A DNA stretch of 64,000 bases from Archangium violaceum Cb vi76 (GTDB taxonomy: Bacteria > Myxococcota > Myxococcia > Myxococcales > Myxococcaceae), in assembly GCF_000733295.1 (NCBI RefSeq), contig NZ_JPMI01000055.1, positions 49,129 to 113,128 of the forward strand, read 5' to 3'. Shown one piece after another: positions 1-15,999 of the stretch. The notes under the pieces were generated by a model. The model saw nothing but the letters and a program-made list of their open reading frames with translations, was not told the origin of the DNA and ran no database searches. A program made the position numbers and the translations under genes. Each line of letters opens with the position of its first letter. Positions within the stretch are counted from its first letter, which is position 1.

Positions 1-434
1 CCGCCAAGGCCGAGCTGAAGGACCAGAAGGGCCAGTCCGTGGGCGAGGTGACCCTCACCGAGACGCCCCATGGCGTCCTCATCAAGGGCTCGCTCTCCAA
101 CATTCCCCCGGGCGAGCACGCCATCCACATCCACGAGGCGGGCAAGTGCGAGGCCCCCTTCCAGACCGCCGGTGGCCACCTCAACCCCCACAAGAAGAAG
201 CACGGCGTCCTCGTGCCCGAGGGCAAGCACGCGGGCGACCTGCCCAACCTCCACGTGGACGCCGACGGCAAGGTGCAGTTCGACGTCTTCGCCCACGGCC
301 TCAAGCTGAAGGACATGCAGGACCAGGACGGCGCGGCCGTCGTCGTCCACGCTGGCGCGGATGACTACAAGAGCGATCCCGCCGGCAACGCGGGGGACCG
401 CATCGCCTGCGGCGTCGTGCAGGTGCAGAAGTAG
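1..434 (+). CDS. sodC: Cu/Zn superoxide dismutase, 3' part
   Basis: C-terminal part of a periplasmic-type Cu/Zn superoxide dismutase, which disproportionates superoxide to oxygen and peroxide. The frame is open from base 3 to the window edge, so the true start and any signal peptide lie outside. All family landmarks are present in order: the HIH copper ligands followed by the first disulfide Cys (HEAGKC), the bridging His in GGHLNP, His and Asp ligands in [11 protein letters not shown], the last copper His in VVVHAGADD, and the active-site Arg and second Cys in GDRIACG. The GTG at 39 is an internal codon and should not be taken as the start. It is convergent with nagA, with only 27 bases between the stop codons. 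Family assignment is firm; export is inferred from the family. Confidence 0.95.
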   Translation, partial: AKAELKDQKGQSVGEVTLTETPHGVLIKGSLSNIPPGEHAIHIHEAGKCEAPFQTAGGHLNPHKKKHGVLVPEGKHAGDLPNLHVDADGKVQFDVFAHGLKLKDMQDQDGAAVVVHAGADDYKSDPAGNAGDRIACGVVQVQK

Positions 435-461
435 CCTCGTCGGACGGCGTGAGGTGGCAGG

Positions 462-1625
462 TCAGGACCACTGCTCCTGGCCCGCCACCCACGTGGCGAG
501 CACCGTGAGATCCTCCCTTAGCAGCGTGAGATCGGCACGATAGCCCGGCGCGAGCCGGCCCAACTGTCCGTCCAACCCGAGGTAGCTCGCGGGATGGAGC
601 GACGCCATGCGCAGGCACTCCTCGAGCGGCAGCCCGAGCAGCCGGACGCAATTGCGCACCGCCGTCACCATGTCGATGTCGGCACCGGCCAGCGTTCCGT
701 TCCCGGTCACGAGGCGGCCCTCCCGGCGCAGGATGGTGCGGCCATACAGCGTGAACGAGGACGCCTCGGTGCCGACCGGGGGCATGGCGTCCGTAACCAG
801 GAAGACCCGGCCGGGCGGCTTGCTCTTCACGAGCAGGCGCAGCATCGCCGGATGGACGTGGATGCCATCCGCGATGACTCCGCACCACGCCTCGTCCGCT
901 TCGAGCGCGGCCACCACCGGCCCCGGCTGACGGCTCTGCGCGGGCGGCATGGCGTTGAACAGGTGGGTGAATCCTCGTACACCCGCGGCCAGGGCCTCGC
1001 GCGTCCGCTCATACGTCGCCGCCGTGTGGCCCGCCGAGAGCACCACGCCCGCCGCCGCGAGCCGCCCGATGACGGCATCGTCCACGCACTCCGGCGCCAA
1101 CGTCACCACCAGCCGGCCTCCCCGCACGGCCAGGCGCTCCGGCAGCGCGCCCAGGTAATCCACCTCCCCTGCATCGGGCACTCGGATGAAGCGCGACTCG
1201 TGCACCCCGGGCCGCTCGCCGCTGATGAAGGGACCCTCCAGGTGGATGCCGAGCACACCGCTCGCGGGCCGGCGCATCGCCTCGAGGGCGGCCTCACAGG
1301 CCTCGCGCATCCTGCCCGGCGCATCGGTGATGAAGGTGGGCAACAGCCCCGTGGTGCCCGAGCGCCGGGCGGCCGCCGCGATGGCGAGCGCGGCCTCCGG
1401 GGTGGGCGTGTCGTTGAACAGCACGCCTCCCGCTCCGTTGACCTGGGCATCGAGGAAGCCCGGCACCAGCAGCGTGCCCTCGGGCAACCGCTCCACCCGG
1501 GCTCCGGCCGGCACGGCGTCCAAAGGCACCACCGCACGGATGCGCTCGCCCTCGAGCACCACACCGTGGTCCTCGAGCATTCGCTCACCGGTGAAGAGGC
1601 GTGCTCCCGTGAGGATGCGTGTCAT
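462..1625 (-). CDS. nagA: N-acetylglucosamine-6-phosphate deacetylase
   Basis: Cytoplasmic amidohydrolase of 387 aa that removes acetate from GlcNAc-6-phosphate, the first step in feeding amino sugars into glycolysis or cell-wall recycling. Visible family motifs are GIHLEGPFIS (metal-binding Glu), SAGHT and THLFNAM (metal His residues), DGIHVH and VTDAM (catalytic Asp). Length is normal for NagA. The ATG start overlaps the stop of the upstream SIS gene by one base (TGATG), so the two are translationally coupled and almost certainly work together: NagA makes GlcN-6-P and the SIS protein would deaminate it. The reading frame stays open far upstream of this start, but that extension is antisense to nothing conserved and lies inside the SIS gene in another frame. 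Confidence 0.93.
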   Translation of the reverse strand: MTRILTGARLFTGERMLEDHGVVLEGERIRAVVPLDAVPAGARVERLPEGTLLVPGFLDAQVNGAGGVLFNDTPTPEAALAIAAAARRSGTTGLLPTFITDAPGRMREACEAALEAMRRPASGVLGIHLEGPFISGERPGVHESRFIRVPDAGEVDYLGALPERLAVRGGRLVVTLAPECVDDAVIGRLAAAGVVLSAGHTAATYERTREALAAGVRGFTHLFNAMPPAQSRQPGPVVAALEADEAWCGVIADGIHVHPAMLRLLVKSKPPGRVFLVTDAMPPVGTEASSFTLYGRTILRREGRLVTGNGTLAGADIDMVTAVRNCVRLLGLPLEECLRMASLHPASYLGLDGQLGRLAPGYRADLTLLREDLTVLATWVAGQEQWS

Positions 1626-2659
1626 CACACCGTCTCCGTCACCTTGCGCAGATGCGCGGGAACATCCGGGTCCATCCCACGCGCCACCGCCAGCCGGTGG
1701 ACCGACATGTAGAAGCTCTGCACCTGGCACAGGGGCGCGATGGCGCTCGGCACACCCGGGACCACGGGCAGGAGCTCGGCTCCCGGCACCGCGAGCACCG
1801 AGCGGATATCCGCCCCCAGCTCCACCATGCGGCGCACCACGCTCCGCGTCCCCTCCGCCGAGCTGTCCTCCTGCCCCAGCGCCAGCACGGGGAAACCCCG
1901 GCCCACCAGGGCGAGCGGACCGTGGATGACCTCGGCGGTGCTGAAGGCCTCGGCGTGCAGCCGGCATGTCTCCTTGAACTTCAGCGCCATCTCGAGCGCC
2001 GCGCCAAGCCCCACTCCCCGCCCGAGCACGAACAGATTGTGCGCCCCCGTGAGCCGCTCCAGCGCCGGCCACCAGTCCAGCGCGCGCGCCGCCTCCAGCG
2101 CCTCCGGCAACCGAGAGACAGCGTCCCGCAACACCGCCTCCCCGGACCAGTGCGCCACCAGTTGCAGGAAGGCGAGGCCGGAGAGGATATAGGACTTCGT
2201 GGCGGCCACGCTCCGCTCGGGACCGGCGCACAGCGGCAGCCCGATGTCGCAGAGCGAGAAGAGCGGCGAGTCCTCGTTGTTGACGAAACCGATGACCAGC
2301 GCGCCTCCCGCTCGGGCCACTTCCGTCAGACGCAGGAGGTCCGGACTGCGGCCAGACTGCGAGACGGCCACGAAGAGGCACTCCCGGAAATCGAAGCCCC
2401 GGGTGTTGTAGACCGAGGCCACGCTCGGCCCCACCGAGGCCACCGCGCGCCCCAGTGTGGTCTCGATCAGGTACTTGCCATAGCTCGCCGCGTGGTCGGA
2501 GCTGCCCCGCGCGCAGGTGACGACGAAACGCGGAGGACGCTGGCGCAGCCGCTCACCCAACCCGGCGAAGGCTCCCTCGCAACGGGAGAGCTGTTGGCGA
2601 GCAGCCTCGGCCGACTGGGCGGCCTCGAGCGCCATGGCGGGAAGGGAGGAGGTGTCCAC
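1625..2659 (-). CDS. SIS-domain glucosamine-6-phosphate deaminase-like protein
   Basis: Protein of 344 aa with two SIS sugar-isomerase domains, matching the isomerase half of GlmS without the glutaminase half. First-domain signatures are CARGSSDHAA and AVSQSGRSPD; the second has FVLGRGVG and the AEVIHGP segment; the end KVTETV is GlmS-like. Stand-alone proteins of this kind coupled to nagA are known as NagB-II type glucosamine-6-phosphate deaminases (GlcN-6-P to fructose-6-P and ammonia), which is the likely role. AgaS-type activity on galactosamine-6-P is the alternative. The start is a GTG at 2659 with a poorly spaced GGAAG before it; an ATG at 2635 is a possible shorter start. It is the first gene of a two-gene operon with nagA. 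Confidence 0.85.
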   Translation of the reverse strand: MDTSSLPAMALEAAQSAEAARQQLSRCEGAFAGLGERLRQRPPRFVVTCARGSSDHAASYGKYLIETTLGRAVASVGPSVASVYNTRGFDFRECLFVAVSQSGRSPDLLRLTEVARAGGALVIGFVNNEDSPLFSLCDIGLPLCAGPERSVAATKSYILSGLAFLQLVAHWSGEAVLRDAVSRLPEALEAARALDWWPALERLTGAHNLFVLGRGVGLGAALEMALKFKETCRLHAEAFSTAEVIHGPLALVGRGFPVLALGQEDSSAEGTRSVVRRMVELGADIRSVLAVPGAELLPVVPGVPSAIAPLCQVQSFYMSVHRLAVARGMDPDVPAHLRKVTETV

Positions 2660-2715
2660 CCTTCCAATCTAATCCCCGCGGCGGCCCTGGGGAGACCCCA
2701 CGGCCGCGAGCGTGC

Positions 2716-4332
2716 TCAACGGCACACTGGCCGCGAGGTGGCACCCGCGTTGGAGGCGAGGAGGCCGAGGAACTCGATCGCCTGGGGCTCCTGGCCACTG
2801 GACCAGAGCGCGGACTCCGCCCAGCACTGCACCCACGGGGTGCTCCAGTCCGCCGGGAGCGATTCGCACTGGCCCCGGCGCCAGGCGCCACGGGCCGCGG
2901 CATCCCGCTTCACCGCATCCACCACGTAGGGCGTGAGCTGCGCGACGAAGGCGTCCGCGTAGGACTGCTCGGTCGGAGGCACCAGCGGATCCGGCGAGAG
3001 CCCACCGGGCCGGAAACCCACGTGCTCCTCGTCCTGGAACCGCAGCGCCCCCTCGGCCCGCACGGGCTCGGTGGACCCCGGCGTGCTCGCCTGGAGCTTG
3101 AACCGGTAGTTCGACGACCAGTAGTAGGTCCACACCGAGTAGGTGAAGGTCTCGTACACGTCCTCCATCACCGTCTCGGGGGTGTTGGACAGATGGTCGC
3201 GCGCCGCCTCGAGCTCGCGGGAGCTGCTGTTGTAATCGTCAGAGGCCCTCCCGGCTTCGTCGCAGACGGTCTTCTTGTCCGGAGGCGGGGGGCAGCCCAC
3301 GCAGCTCGCCTCGTGGACTTTGTCCGCGGCGCGCTCGCAGGCGCCTGACTTGTCCGCCTTCACCTTCCGGGCCTGCTCGAAAGCGCTCTCGGCGAGTTCG
3401 AGGCGCTCCCGGGCCTTGCGGTACTCGGGATTGCGGACCTCGCGCTTGCCACTGACATAATCCAGGGTGCGCACGTCCTCGGTGCTCGTCTGCACGGCGC
3501 GCTGGATGAGCGCATCCACCCAGACCTGGAAGACATCCGGCTGGCCAGCCACCGTTCCGGTGGACGCGCACCGCGCCCAGCCAGGCAGCGACGAGGCCAT
3601 GCGCTCGCACAGGCCCGAGAGCCCGTTGGCGATCCGGGGAGACATCGAGCCGTCGAGGTGGGCCATGACGGGGATGGCGCTCTGGGCGTAGAAGCTCGAG
3701 CGGGCCGAGCCGATCCGGGAGGACGTCTCCGAGGACGGCGCGAGGCACTGCGCCGCGGACATCAGCACGGTGGAAGCACCATGCGCGTTCTCGCCCCGCG
3801 CGGTGGTGGCGAGCTCCACGAAGCGCGAGGACAACCCGGCCGCGCGATTGGTGCGCAGCGTCTGGAAGCTCGGGACGGGGAGCTGTTGGGCGCGCGACTG
3901 GAGACAGGCCAGTCCGGCCACCGCCGTGCCCACCGGCCCCTCCGGCTGCCATTGCGAGCAGCGCTGCACGTGGAGTTCGCTGGCCTTCTCGAGCAGCCCG
4001 TTGACCTCGATATGCTCGGGAATGAGGTCCTTGGCGTCCAGCAACGGAGGGAGGCACCGATCGAGCTCTCCCGCCTCGCACGGAGGACGGGCGGTCTCGA
4101 GGGCCACGCCCACCGCCTTCTTCGCGAAGATGGGGAAACGGCCACACGCGTCCTTGTCATCGGGAGCGGCTTGACAGGCCGAGCGGTAGGCGCGGGCGGC
4201 GGTCAGGAAGTCACCACGCACCGCCGCATCCTTGGCCTGGGCCATGGCTTCACGGTAGGCGGTGTTGCAACCACTCGCGGCGAGGAGGACGAGCAACGAG
4301 GAGAAACGCGAGAGCAGGGGATGGGTACGCAT
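2716..4332 (-). CDS. large hypothetical lipoprotein
   Basis: Unrecognised 538-aa protein. The first 22 residues are a lipoprotein signal peptide (Arg, hydrophobic stretch, then lipobox LAASGC at residue 22), so it should be acylated and membrane-anchored. The mature part begins with a helical TPR-like stretch (AKDAAVRGDFLTAARAYRSAC) and contains many cysteines. Residues about 300-380 look coiled and charged, with a Cys cluster around CVGCPPPPDKKTVCDEAG. There are no enzyme motifs. It is co-directional with the nag pair and ends 56 bases before it, but nothing in the sequence shows a functional link. Similar Cys-rich lipoproteins are common in myxobacterial genomes; no function is claimed. Confidence 0.75.
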   Translation of the reverse strand: MRTHPLLSRFSSLLVLLAASGCNTAYREAMAQAKDAAVRGDFLTAARAYRSACQAAPDDKDACGRFPIFAKKAVGVALETARPPCEAGELDRCLPPLLDAKDLIPEHIEVNGLLEKASELHVQRCSQWQPEGPVGTAVAGLACLQSRAQQLPVPSFQTLRTNRAAGLSSRFVELATTARGENAHGASTVLMSAAQCLAPSSETSSRIGSARSSFYAQSAIPVMAHLDGSMSPRIANGLSGLCERMASSLPGWARCASTGTVAGQPDVFQVWVDALIQRAVQTSTEDVRTLDYVSGKREVRNPEYRKARERLELAESAFEQARKVKADKSGACERAADKVHEASCVGCPPPPDKKTVCDEAGRASDDYNSSSRELEAARDHLSNTPETVMEDVYETFTYSVWTYYWSSNYRFKLQASTPGSTEPVRAEGALRFQDEEHVGFRPGGLSPDPLVPPTEQSYADAFVAQLTPYVVDAVKRDAAARGAWRRGQCESLPADWSTPWVQCWAESALWSSGQEPQAIEFLGLLASNAGATSRPVCR

Positions 4333-4371
4333 TGCCCGCCCATCCTAACGCCTACCAGGGGTGAATGGCTC

Positions 4372-5307
4372 TCACCCTTTGTCCAACACACCCCTCCGGT
4401 AGTCCTCGATGGCCCGGTGGATCTCCTCCTCGGTATTCATCACGAACGGGCCGCGCTGGACGATGGGCTCCCGGAGGGGCTTCGCCGCGGCGACGAGCAC
4501 CGCGCTCCGCTGGCTCGGTGCATGGATGCGAAGCCGCTTGCCCGGGCTGAGGAGGGCGAGCTCGCCTGCTCTCACCGGCTTCGTCTTCGACTCCGGGCCG
4601 AAGCGAACCTCTCCGGTATGGACGAACGCGAAGGCCGTATGCCCTTCCGGCAGCTCGAGCTCGAAAGGCTGGTCATCCGCCAATGCCAGGGTGAAGAGGG
4701 TCGGCTGCGTCGGGCGCTCGCGCACGGGACCCGCGAGCCCGTTCGGCGCGCCGGAGATGACCCGGAGCCGGCTCCCCGAGGATGAGAGCACCGACTCGGC
4801 GAGCTGCTCCGGCCCGAGGTCCTGCCAGGCCGCCGGGCACATCTTCTCCTTCGCTGGCAGGTTGATCCAGAGCTGGAAGCCAGACATCAGCCCCTGGACC
4901 TGCTCGGGCATCTCGGAGTGGATGATGCCGCGCCCCGCCGTCATCCACTGCGAGCCTCCGCCCCGGATGAGCCCCGAGTTCCCCCGGCTGTCCCGATGGC
5001 GCATGTGGCCATCCAGCATCACCGTCACCGTCTCGAAGCCGCGGTGGGGATGGGACGGGAAGCCGGCGATGTAGGCGTTCGGGTCGTCCGAGTGGAAGCG
5101 GTCGAGCATCAGGAACGGATCGAGGTTCCGCAGTGCGGGCTGGCCGATGACACGCGTCAACCGCACGCCCGCGCCGTCCGTCGCCGGGATGCCCGCCAGG
5201 GTCCGCACCACGGTCCGGTCGGACGTGGGGATGTACGCGCATCCCGCCGCCAGGGACACCGAGGCCAGCATCGAATCGCGGAGGAACTGTCGGCGCGTCG
5301 TTCTCAT
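4372..5307 (-). CDS. Tat-exported pirin-family protein
   Basis: Bicupin of the pirin family, 311 aa. The metal-binding set typical of pirins is visible: HPHRGFETVTV (two His), then His and Glu in IIHSEMPEQV. The C-terminal half carries the usual pirin C-domain ending in EEEIHRAIEDYRRG. Unusually, the protein starts with a twin-arginine signal (TTRRQFLRDSML) that runs into a lipobox-like LAAGC at about residue 22, suggesting folded export and lipidation. Start chosen at the ATG at 5307: GGAG lies six bases upstream and the signal begins right there; the frame continues upstream but without signal character. Pirins can act as quercetinases or regulators; the extracytoplasmic location makes a dioxygenase-type role more likely, but this is inference. 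Divergent from the DUF1697 gene. Confidence 0.88.
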   Translation of the reverse strand: MRTTRRQFLRDSMLASVSLAAGCAYIPTSDRTVVRTLAGIPATDGAGVRLTRVIGQPALRNLDPFLMLDRFHSDDPNAYIAGFPSHPHRGFETVTVMLDGHMRHRDSRGNSGLIRGGGSQWMTAGRGIIHSEMPEQVQGLMSGFQLWINLPAKEKMCPAAWQDLGPEQLAESVLSSSGSRLRVISGAPNGLAGPVRERPTQPTLFTLALADDQPFELELPEGHTAFAFVHTGEVRFGPESKTKPVRAGELALLSPGKRLRIHAPSQRSAVLVAAAKPLREPIVQRGPFVMNTEEEIHRAIEDYRRGVLDKG

Positions 5308-5356
5308 GGGCTCCGGGATGATAGCGCAGGTCACGCGTGTGCTAGGACTCGCGGCC

Positions 5357-5896
5357 ATGCCCAGGTATGTCGCACTGCTGCGCGGAATCAACGTCGGTGG
5401 GAACAAGAAGGTCCCCATGGCCCAGCTCCGCGAGCTGATGGAAGGGCTCGGCTACACCGGGGTCGCCACCCTGCTCCAGAGCGGCAACGCCGTGTTCACC
5501 TGCAAGGAGAAGAACCCGGCCAGGGTCGGCACGCAGCTCGAGGCGGCCATCGTCAAGGAGTTCGGCTTCGAGGTCTCCGTCATCCTCCGGACGAGGGACG
5601 AGCTGGAAGCGGTGATCAAGGCCAACCCCCTGACCGGCGCCGAGGACGCCCCCTCCCGGTTCCTGGTGACGTTCCTGTCCGAGGCGCCGGAGCCGAAGCG
5701 CTTCGCGCAGTTCGACCCGGCGGACTACCTGCCGGACGAGTTCCGCCTGTCCGGACGGGAGATCTACGCCCGGTTCCCGAATGGCATCGGGAACTCGAAG
5801 CTGGCCACCGTGCTCAGCGGGACGCGCCTGGGCGTCATCCAGACCGCCCGCAACTGGAGCACCGTCACGAAGCTCCTGGAGCTCGCCGACGGCTGA
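5357..5896 (+). CDS. DUF1697 family protein
   Basis: Small cytoplasmic protein of 179 aa that matches DUF1697 along its length: the opening RYVALLRGINVGG, then GYTGVATLLQSGNAVF, and the ending TARNWSTVTKLLEL are the hallmark segments. The family has no established biochemical function. The ATG at 5357 fits the family N-terminus exactly; upstream open frame is the promoter region shared with the divergent pirin gene (49 bases between the two starts). It is followed by a 119-base gap and then the NRPS gene on the same strand; no functional connection to the NRPS is evident. Confidence 0.88.
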   Translation: MPRYVALLRGINVGGNKKVPMAQLRELMEGLGYTGVATLLQSGNAVFTCKEKNPARVGTQLEAAIVKEFGFEVSVILRTRDELEAVIKANPLTGAEDAPSRFLVTFLSEAPEPKRFAQFDPADYLPDEFRLSGREIYARFPNGIGNSKLATVLSGTRLGVIQTARNWSTVTKLLELADG

Positions 5897-6015
5897 GCGG
5901 GGGGCCTCCGCCGGGACATCGATGTAGGCAGGGCCCGGAGTGAAGGGGGGATGTCCTCTCCGCTCACCGCTCCGCTATTCTCCGCCCCGTCCTTCAACGA
6001 GAGACGGAACCCGAG

Positions 6016-13767
<7,752 letters not shown>

Positions 13768-13801
13768 CAGTTCCCACTGTCCTCAATTGTCCCCAACTGT
13801 C

Positions 13802-13922
13802 CCCTCTCCCTCCGGGAGAGGGTCAGGGTGAGGGTATCGGGGCCCACGGGTTGAACCCGTGTGGATGCGAACCCGAGTCCACGAGATACCCTCACCCCGT
13901 CCCTCTCCCGAGGGGAGAGGGG
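13802..13922. terminator. long inverted repeat with nested hairpins between convergent genes
   Basis: Two arms of about 37 bases (13802-13838 and 13885-13922) are near-perfect reverse complements: both carry the CCCTCTCCC / GGGAGAGGG core and the GGTGAGGGTATC / GATACCCTCACC flank. Each arm also folds on itself, and the spacer holds a third hairpin, CACGGGT-TGA-ACCCGTG near 13846. It sits between the stop codons of the NRPS and the convergent operon and would act as a bidirectional terminator. Related hairpins occur at 38831-38864 and 54673-54693, so this is a dispersed family. Confidence 0.7.
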
Positions 13923-14005
13923 AAATGGCCGCTGTGAAATGGCCGCGGTGAAATGGCCGCGGTGAAATGGCCGCGGTGAAATGGCCGTTGTGAAACGGCA
14001 GCGGT
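13922..14005. repeat. six tandem copies of a 14-bp unit
   Basis: Six head-to-tail copies of GAAATGGCCGCNGT, at 13922, 13936, 13950, 13964, 13978 and 13992. Copies 2-4 are identical; 5 and 6 carry one to three changes. The array abuts the hairpin element on one side and stops six bases before the stop codon of the adenylating-enzyme gene on the other. It is outside all coding sequence. Confidence 0.92.
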
Positions 14006-14011
14006 GACGAC

Positions 14012-15418
14012 CTACTTGTGCAGCGAGGTCGTGGCCTCGTCCGCGGAGACGACCTGGATGCGCCGTGGGCGCTCCGCGATCCGCAGGAGGCGCGCGAGCT
14101 CTCCGGCCAACTGCTCGGTGGGGCTCGGCGTGCCCGCCACCGTCAGCACCATCTCGTAATCATCCCCCTCCGAGCCGGAGATGATCTGCGTACGCGCGGT
14201 AATCACTCCCGGGAGCGTCGTGGCCAGGCGGCGGACCGAGGCCATGCAGATCTTCTCGCCGCCCTTCACGAGGAAATCCGAGAACCGCCCCTGGAAGTAC
14301 AGGTACCCATCGGCGTCGATCTCGAACCTATCTCCAGTGGCCAGCACTCCGGGGCCGCGCAGGGCCAGGAGCTTCTCACCCTCCACGAAGCCGATCCGGC
14401 GCTTCATCACCGTGTCCGAGGACACGATGAGCTCCTTGTGCCCACCGGGAGAGCGGGGAGACAGCGACACCTGGACGCCCGGCAGCGGCAGACCCACCGA
14501 GGCGAAACGGTGCTGCGGCTCCGCATGGGCCGCGAGCGTCGCGACACGGGGCCCGGCCTCCGAGAGGCCATAGGTGAGGTACAGCTCGCCCCTGGGCCGC
14601 AGGCGGACCAACTGGGCCACGTGCTCCGGGGAGAGCACGTCCCCGCCGACACCCAGACAGCGCATCTCCTCGGGGAAGGGCCCGCCGTGCTGGAGGAGCG
14701 AGCGCACCAGGAGCGGCGTCAGGGCGGAAACAGTGATGCCGCGCTCGGCCAGGATCCGCAGGTACGAGGCGGGCTGGAACGGAGGCCCCCGGATGATGAG
14801 GTCCGCGCCCCGCAGCAGCGAGGCGAAGGCCTGCGCCACCATCGAGTACGAGTAATACAGCGGCAGGTCCACCAGCACCCGGTCCCCCGCGCGCAACCCG
14901 ACGGCATCGGCATGCCGGAGCGCATTGCGGAAGAGCATCTCGAGGTCGAACACACAACCGCTGGCGAAGCCCGAGGTGCCGGACGTCAGCAGCACCATCT
15001 CCCCGGGCTGCGCACCCGGAGGCAGCGCATCGGAGAACAGGGCCACCTCGGCCCTGCCCAGGGAGAAACGCTCCACGTCCTGGGCCTGGGGAGCCGGGCG
15101 GCGCATGGCCACCAGCGCGCGAGCCGGGAGCGCCTCCACGAGCGACTGCTGCCGGGAAGCCGGTGCGGACGGGGACACCAGCGCGGGCACGCCCCGGGCG
15201 AGCAGGATGCCGAACACATGGGCCAGCAGTCCGGCACCATTCGGGAGGGCCACGAGGACGACATCTCCCGGTCGCAGGCCATGCGCCCGCCACGAGGCGG
15301 CGAGCTGCTCCACCGAGTGCTCCAGGGGCCCGGAGTCGGTCAGGTCCTGGATACGGTCCAGGAACCCCTGAACGGAAGACAGGGACACACCAGCCAGGGC
15401 AGCGGGCGATTCGTTCAT
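14012..15418 (-). CDS. adenylate-forming acyl/aryl ligase, atypical
   Basis: ANL-superfamily enzyme of 468 aa that should activate a carboxylic acid as its adenylate and pass it to CoA or to the ACP encoded upstream. Seen in order: the phosphate loop LLTSGTSGFASG, the LTYGLSEAGP motif, ATGDRFEIDADG, and GRFSDFLVKGGEKI at the hinge. Two oddities: the loop lacks the usual Lys (PKG is replaced by ASG), and the protein ends exactly at a Lys (TTSLHK-stop) where the catalytic A10 Lys normally lies, with no residues after it. Overall it resembles benzoate-CoA or fatty acyl ligases more than NRPS A domains. It is the last gene of the operon and starts two bases after the preceding stop. It could load the starter acid or could be a non-canonical acyltransferase. 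Confidence 0.85.
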   Translation of the reverse strand: MNESPAALAGVSLSSVQGFLDRIQDLTDSGPLEHSVEQLAASWRAHGLRPGDVVLVALPNGAGLLAHVFGILLARGVPALVSPSAPASRQQSLVEALPARALVAMRRPAPQAQDVERFSLGRAEVALFSDALPPGAQPGEMVLLTSGTSGFASGCVFDLEMLFRNALRHADAVGLRAGDRVLVDLPLYYSYSMVAQAFASLLRGADLIIRGPPFQPASYLRILAERGITVSALTPLLVRSLLQHGGPFPEEMRCLGVGGDVLSPEHVAQLVRLRPRGELYLTYGLSEAGPRVATLAAHAEPQHRFASVGLPLPGVQVSLSPRSPGGHKELIVSSDTVMKRRIGFVEGEKLLALRGPGVLATGDRFEIDADGYLYFQGRFSDFLVKGGEKICMASVRRLATTLPGVITARTQIISGSEGDDYEMVLTVAGTPSPTEQLAGELARLLRIAERPRRIQVVSADEATTSLHK

Positions 15419-15420
15419 GG

Positions 15421-15999
15421 TCACGAGGCTCGAGGAAGGAGGGTCCGTACGACGAGCTCCGGGGCGACGCCCGGTCCTGTTCCCCGGGTGAGCACGACAC
15501 AGCCGGCGTGCGGCGGTCCCCCGGGGATGGAGGCCGCGGTTCCGATGAGCGCGTAGTCGACGACGCCGCGCGAGAGCCACGAGGCGGAGAGCGCCAGGGC
15601 AACGCCCACGCCGTCCTGCACGGGCAGGGTCAGGGCGAGCGTCGGCCCCCGGAGGCCGTGGACGATGCAGGCCAGGCCGGCGGGCGCGCTCGGGGTGGAC
15701 GAGGGAAAACGGATGGGAGAGGCGAAGCCGCGCTGCGCCTCGCTGGCGACCTGGGCCATGGCCTCGCGCGGCCCCTCGGGACCCAACTGAATCAGCGAGC
15801 ACCGGTCCGTCGCGGACTGGAAGCCCTCGCCCAGGGGCGCCGTGGCCTCGCCGATGGCGAGCACCAGGGCCCAGGCCATGGGGTCCGCGTACCGCACGGT
15901 CGTCTTCACCCGCGCCGCGTACGGGTTGGGCGCGTCCCCACGCACCACCGCGCTGCCAGACAGCACGAGCGCGCTCTCTCCAGGAACGGGCTGGCTCAT
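15421..15999 (-). CDS. ketosynthase-like protein without active-site Cys
   Basis: Protein of 192 aa resembling the short ketosynthase N-terminal domain family found beside full ketosynthases in aryl-polyene-type clusters. Recognisable parts are FPSSTPSAPAGLACIVHG and RGPTLALTLPVQDG followed by a GVVDYALIGTAAS strand. The nucleophilic Cys expected after the GP(x)6 stretch is absent (Val), as are the two catalytic His of the C-terminal half, which the protein lacks entirely. It overlaps the upstream ketosynthase gene by four bases (ATGA), so the two are made together and probably form a complex in which this protein acts like a chain-length or structural subunit. The role is inference. Confidence 0.72.
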   Translation of the reverse strand: MSQPVPGESALVLSGSAVVRGDAPNPYAARVKTTVRYADPMAWALVLAIGEATAPLGEGFQSATDRCSLIQLGPEGPREAMAQVASEAQRGFASPIRFPSSTPSAPAGLACIVHGLRGPTLALTLPVQDGVGVALALSASWLSRGVVDYALIGTAASIPGGPPHAGCVVLTRGTGPGVAPELVVRTLLPRAS

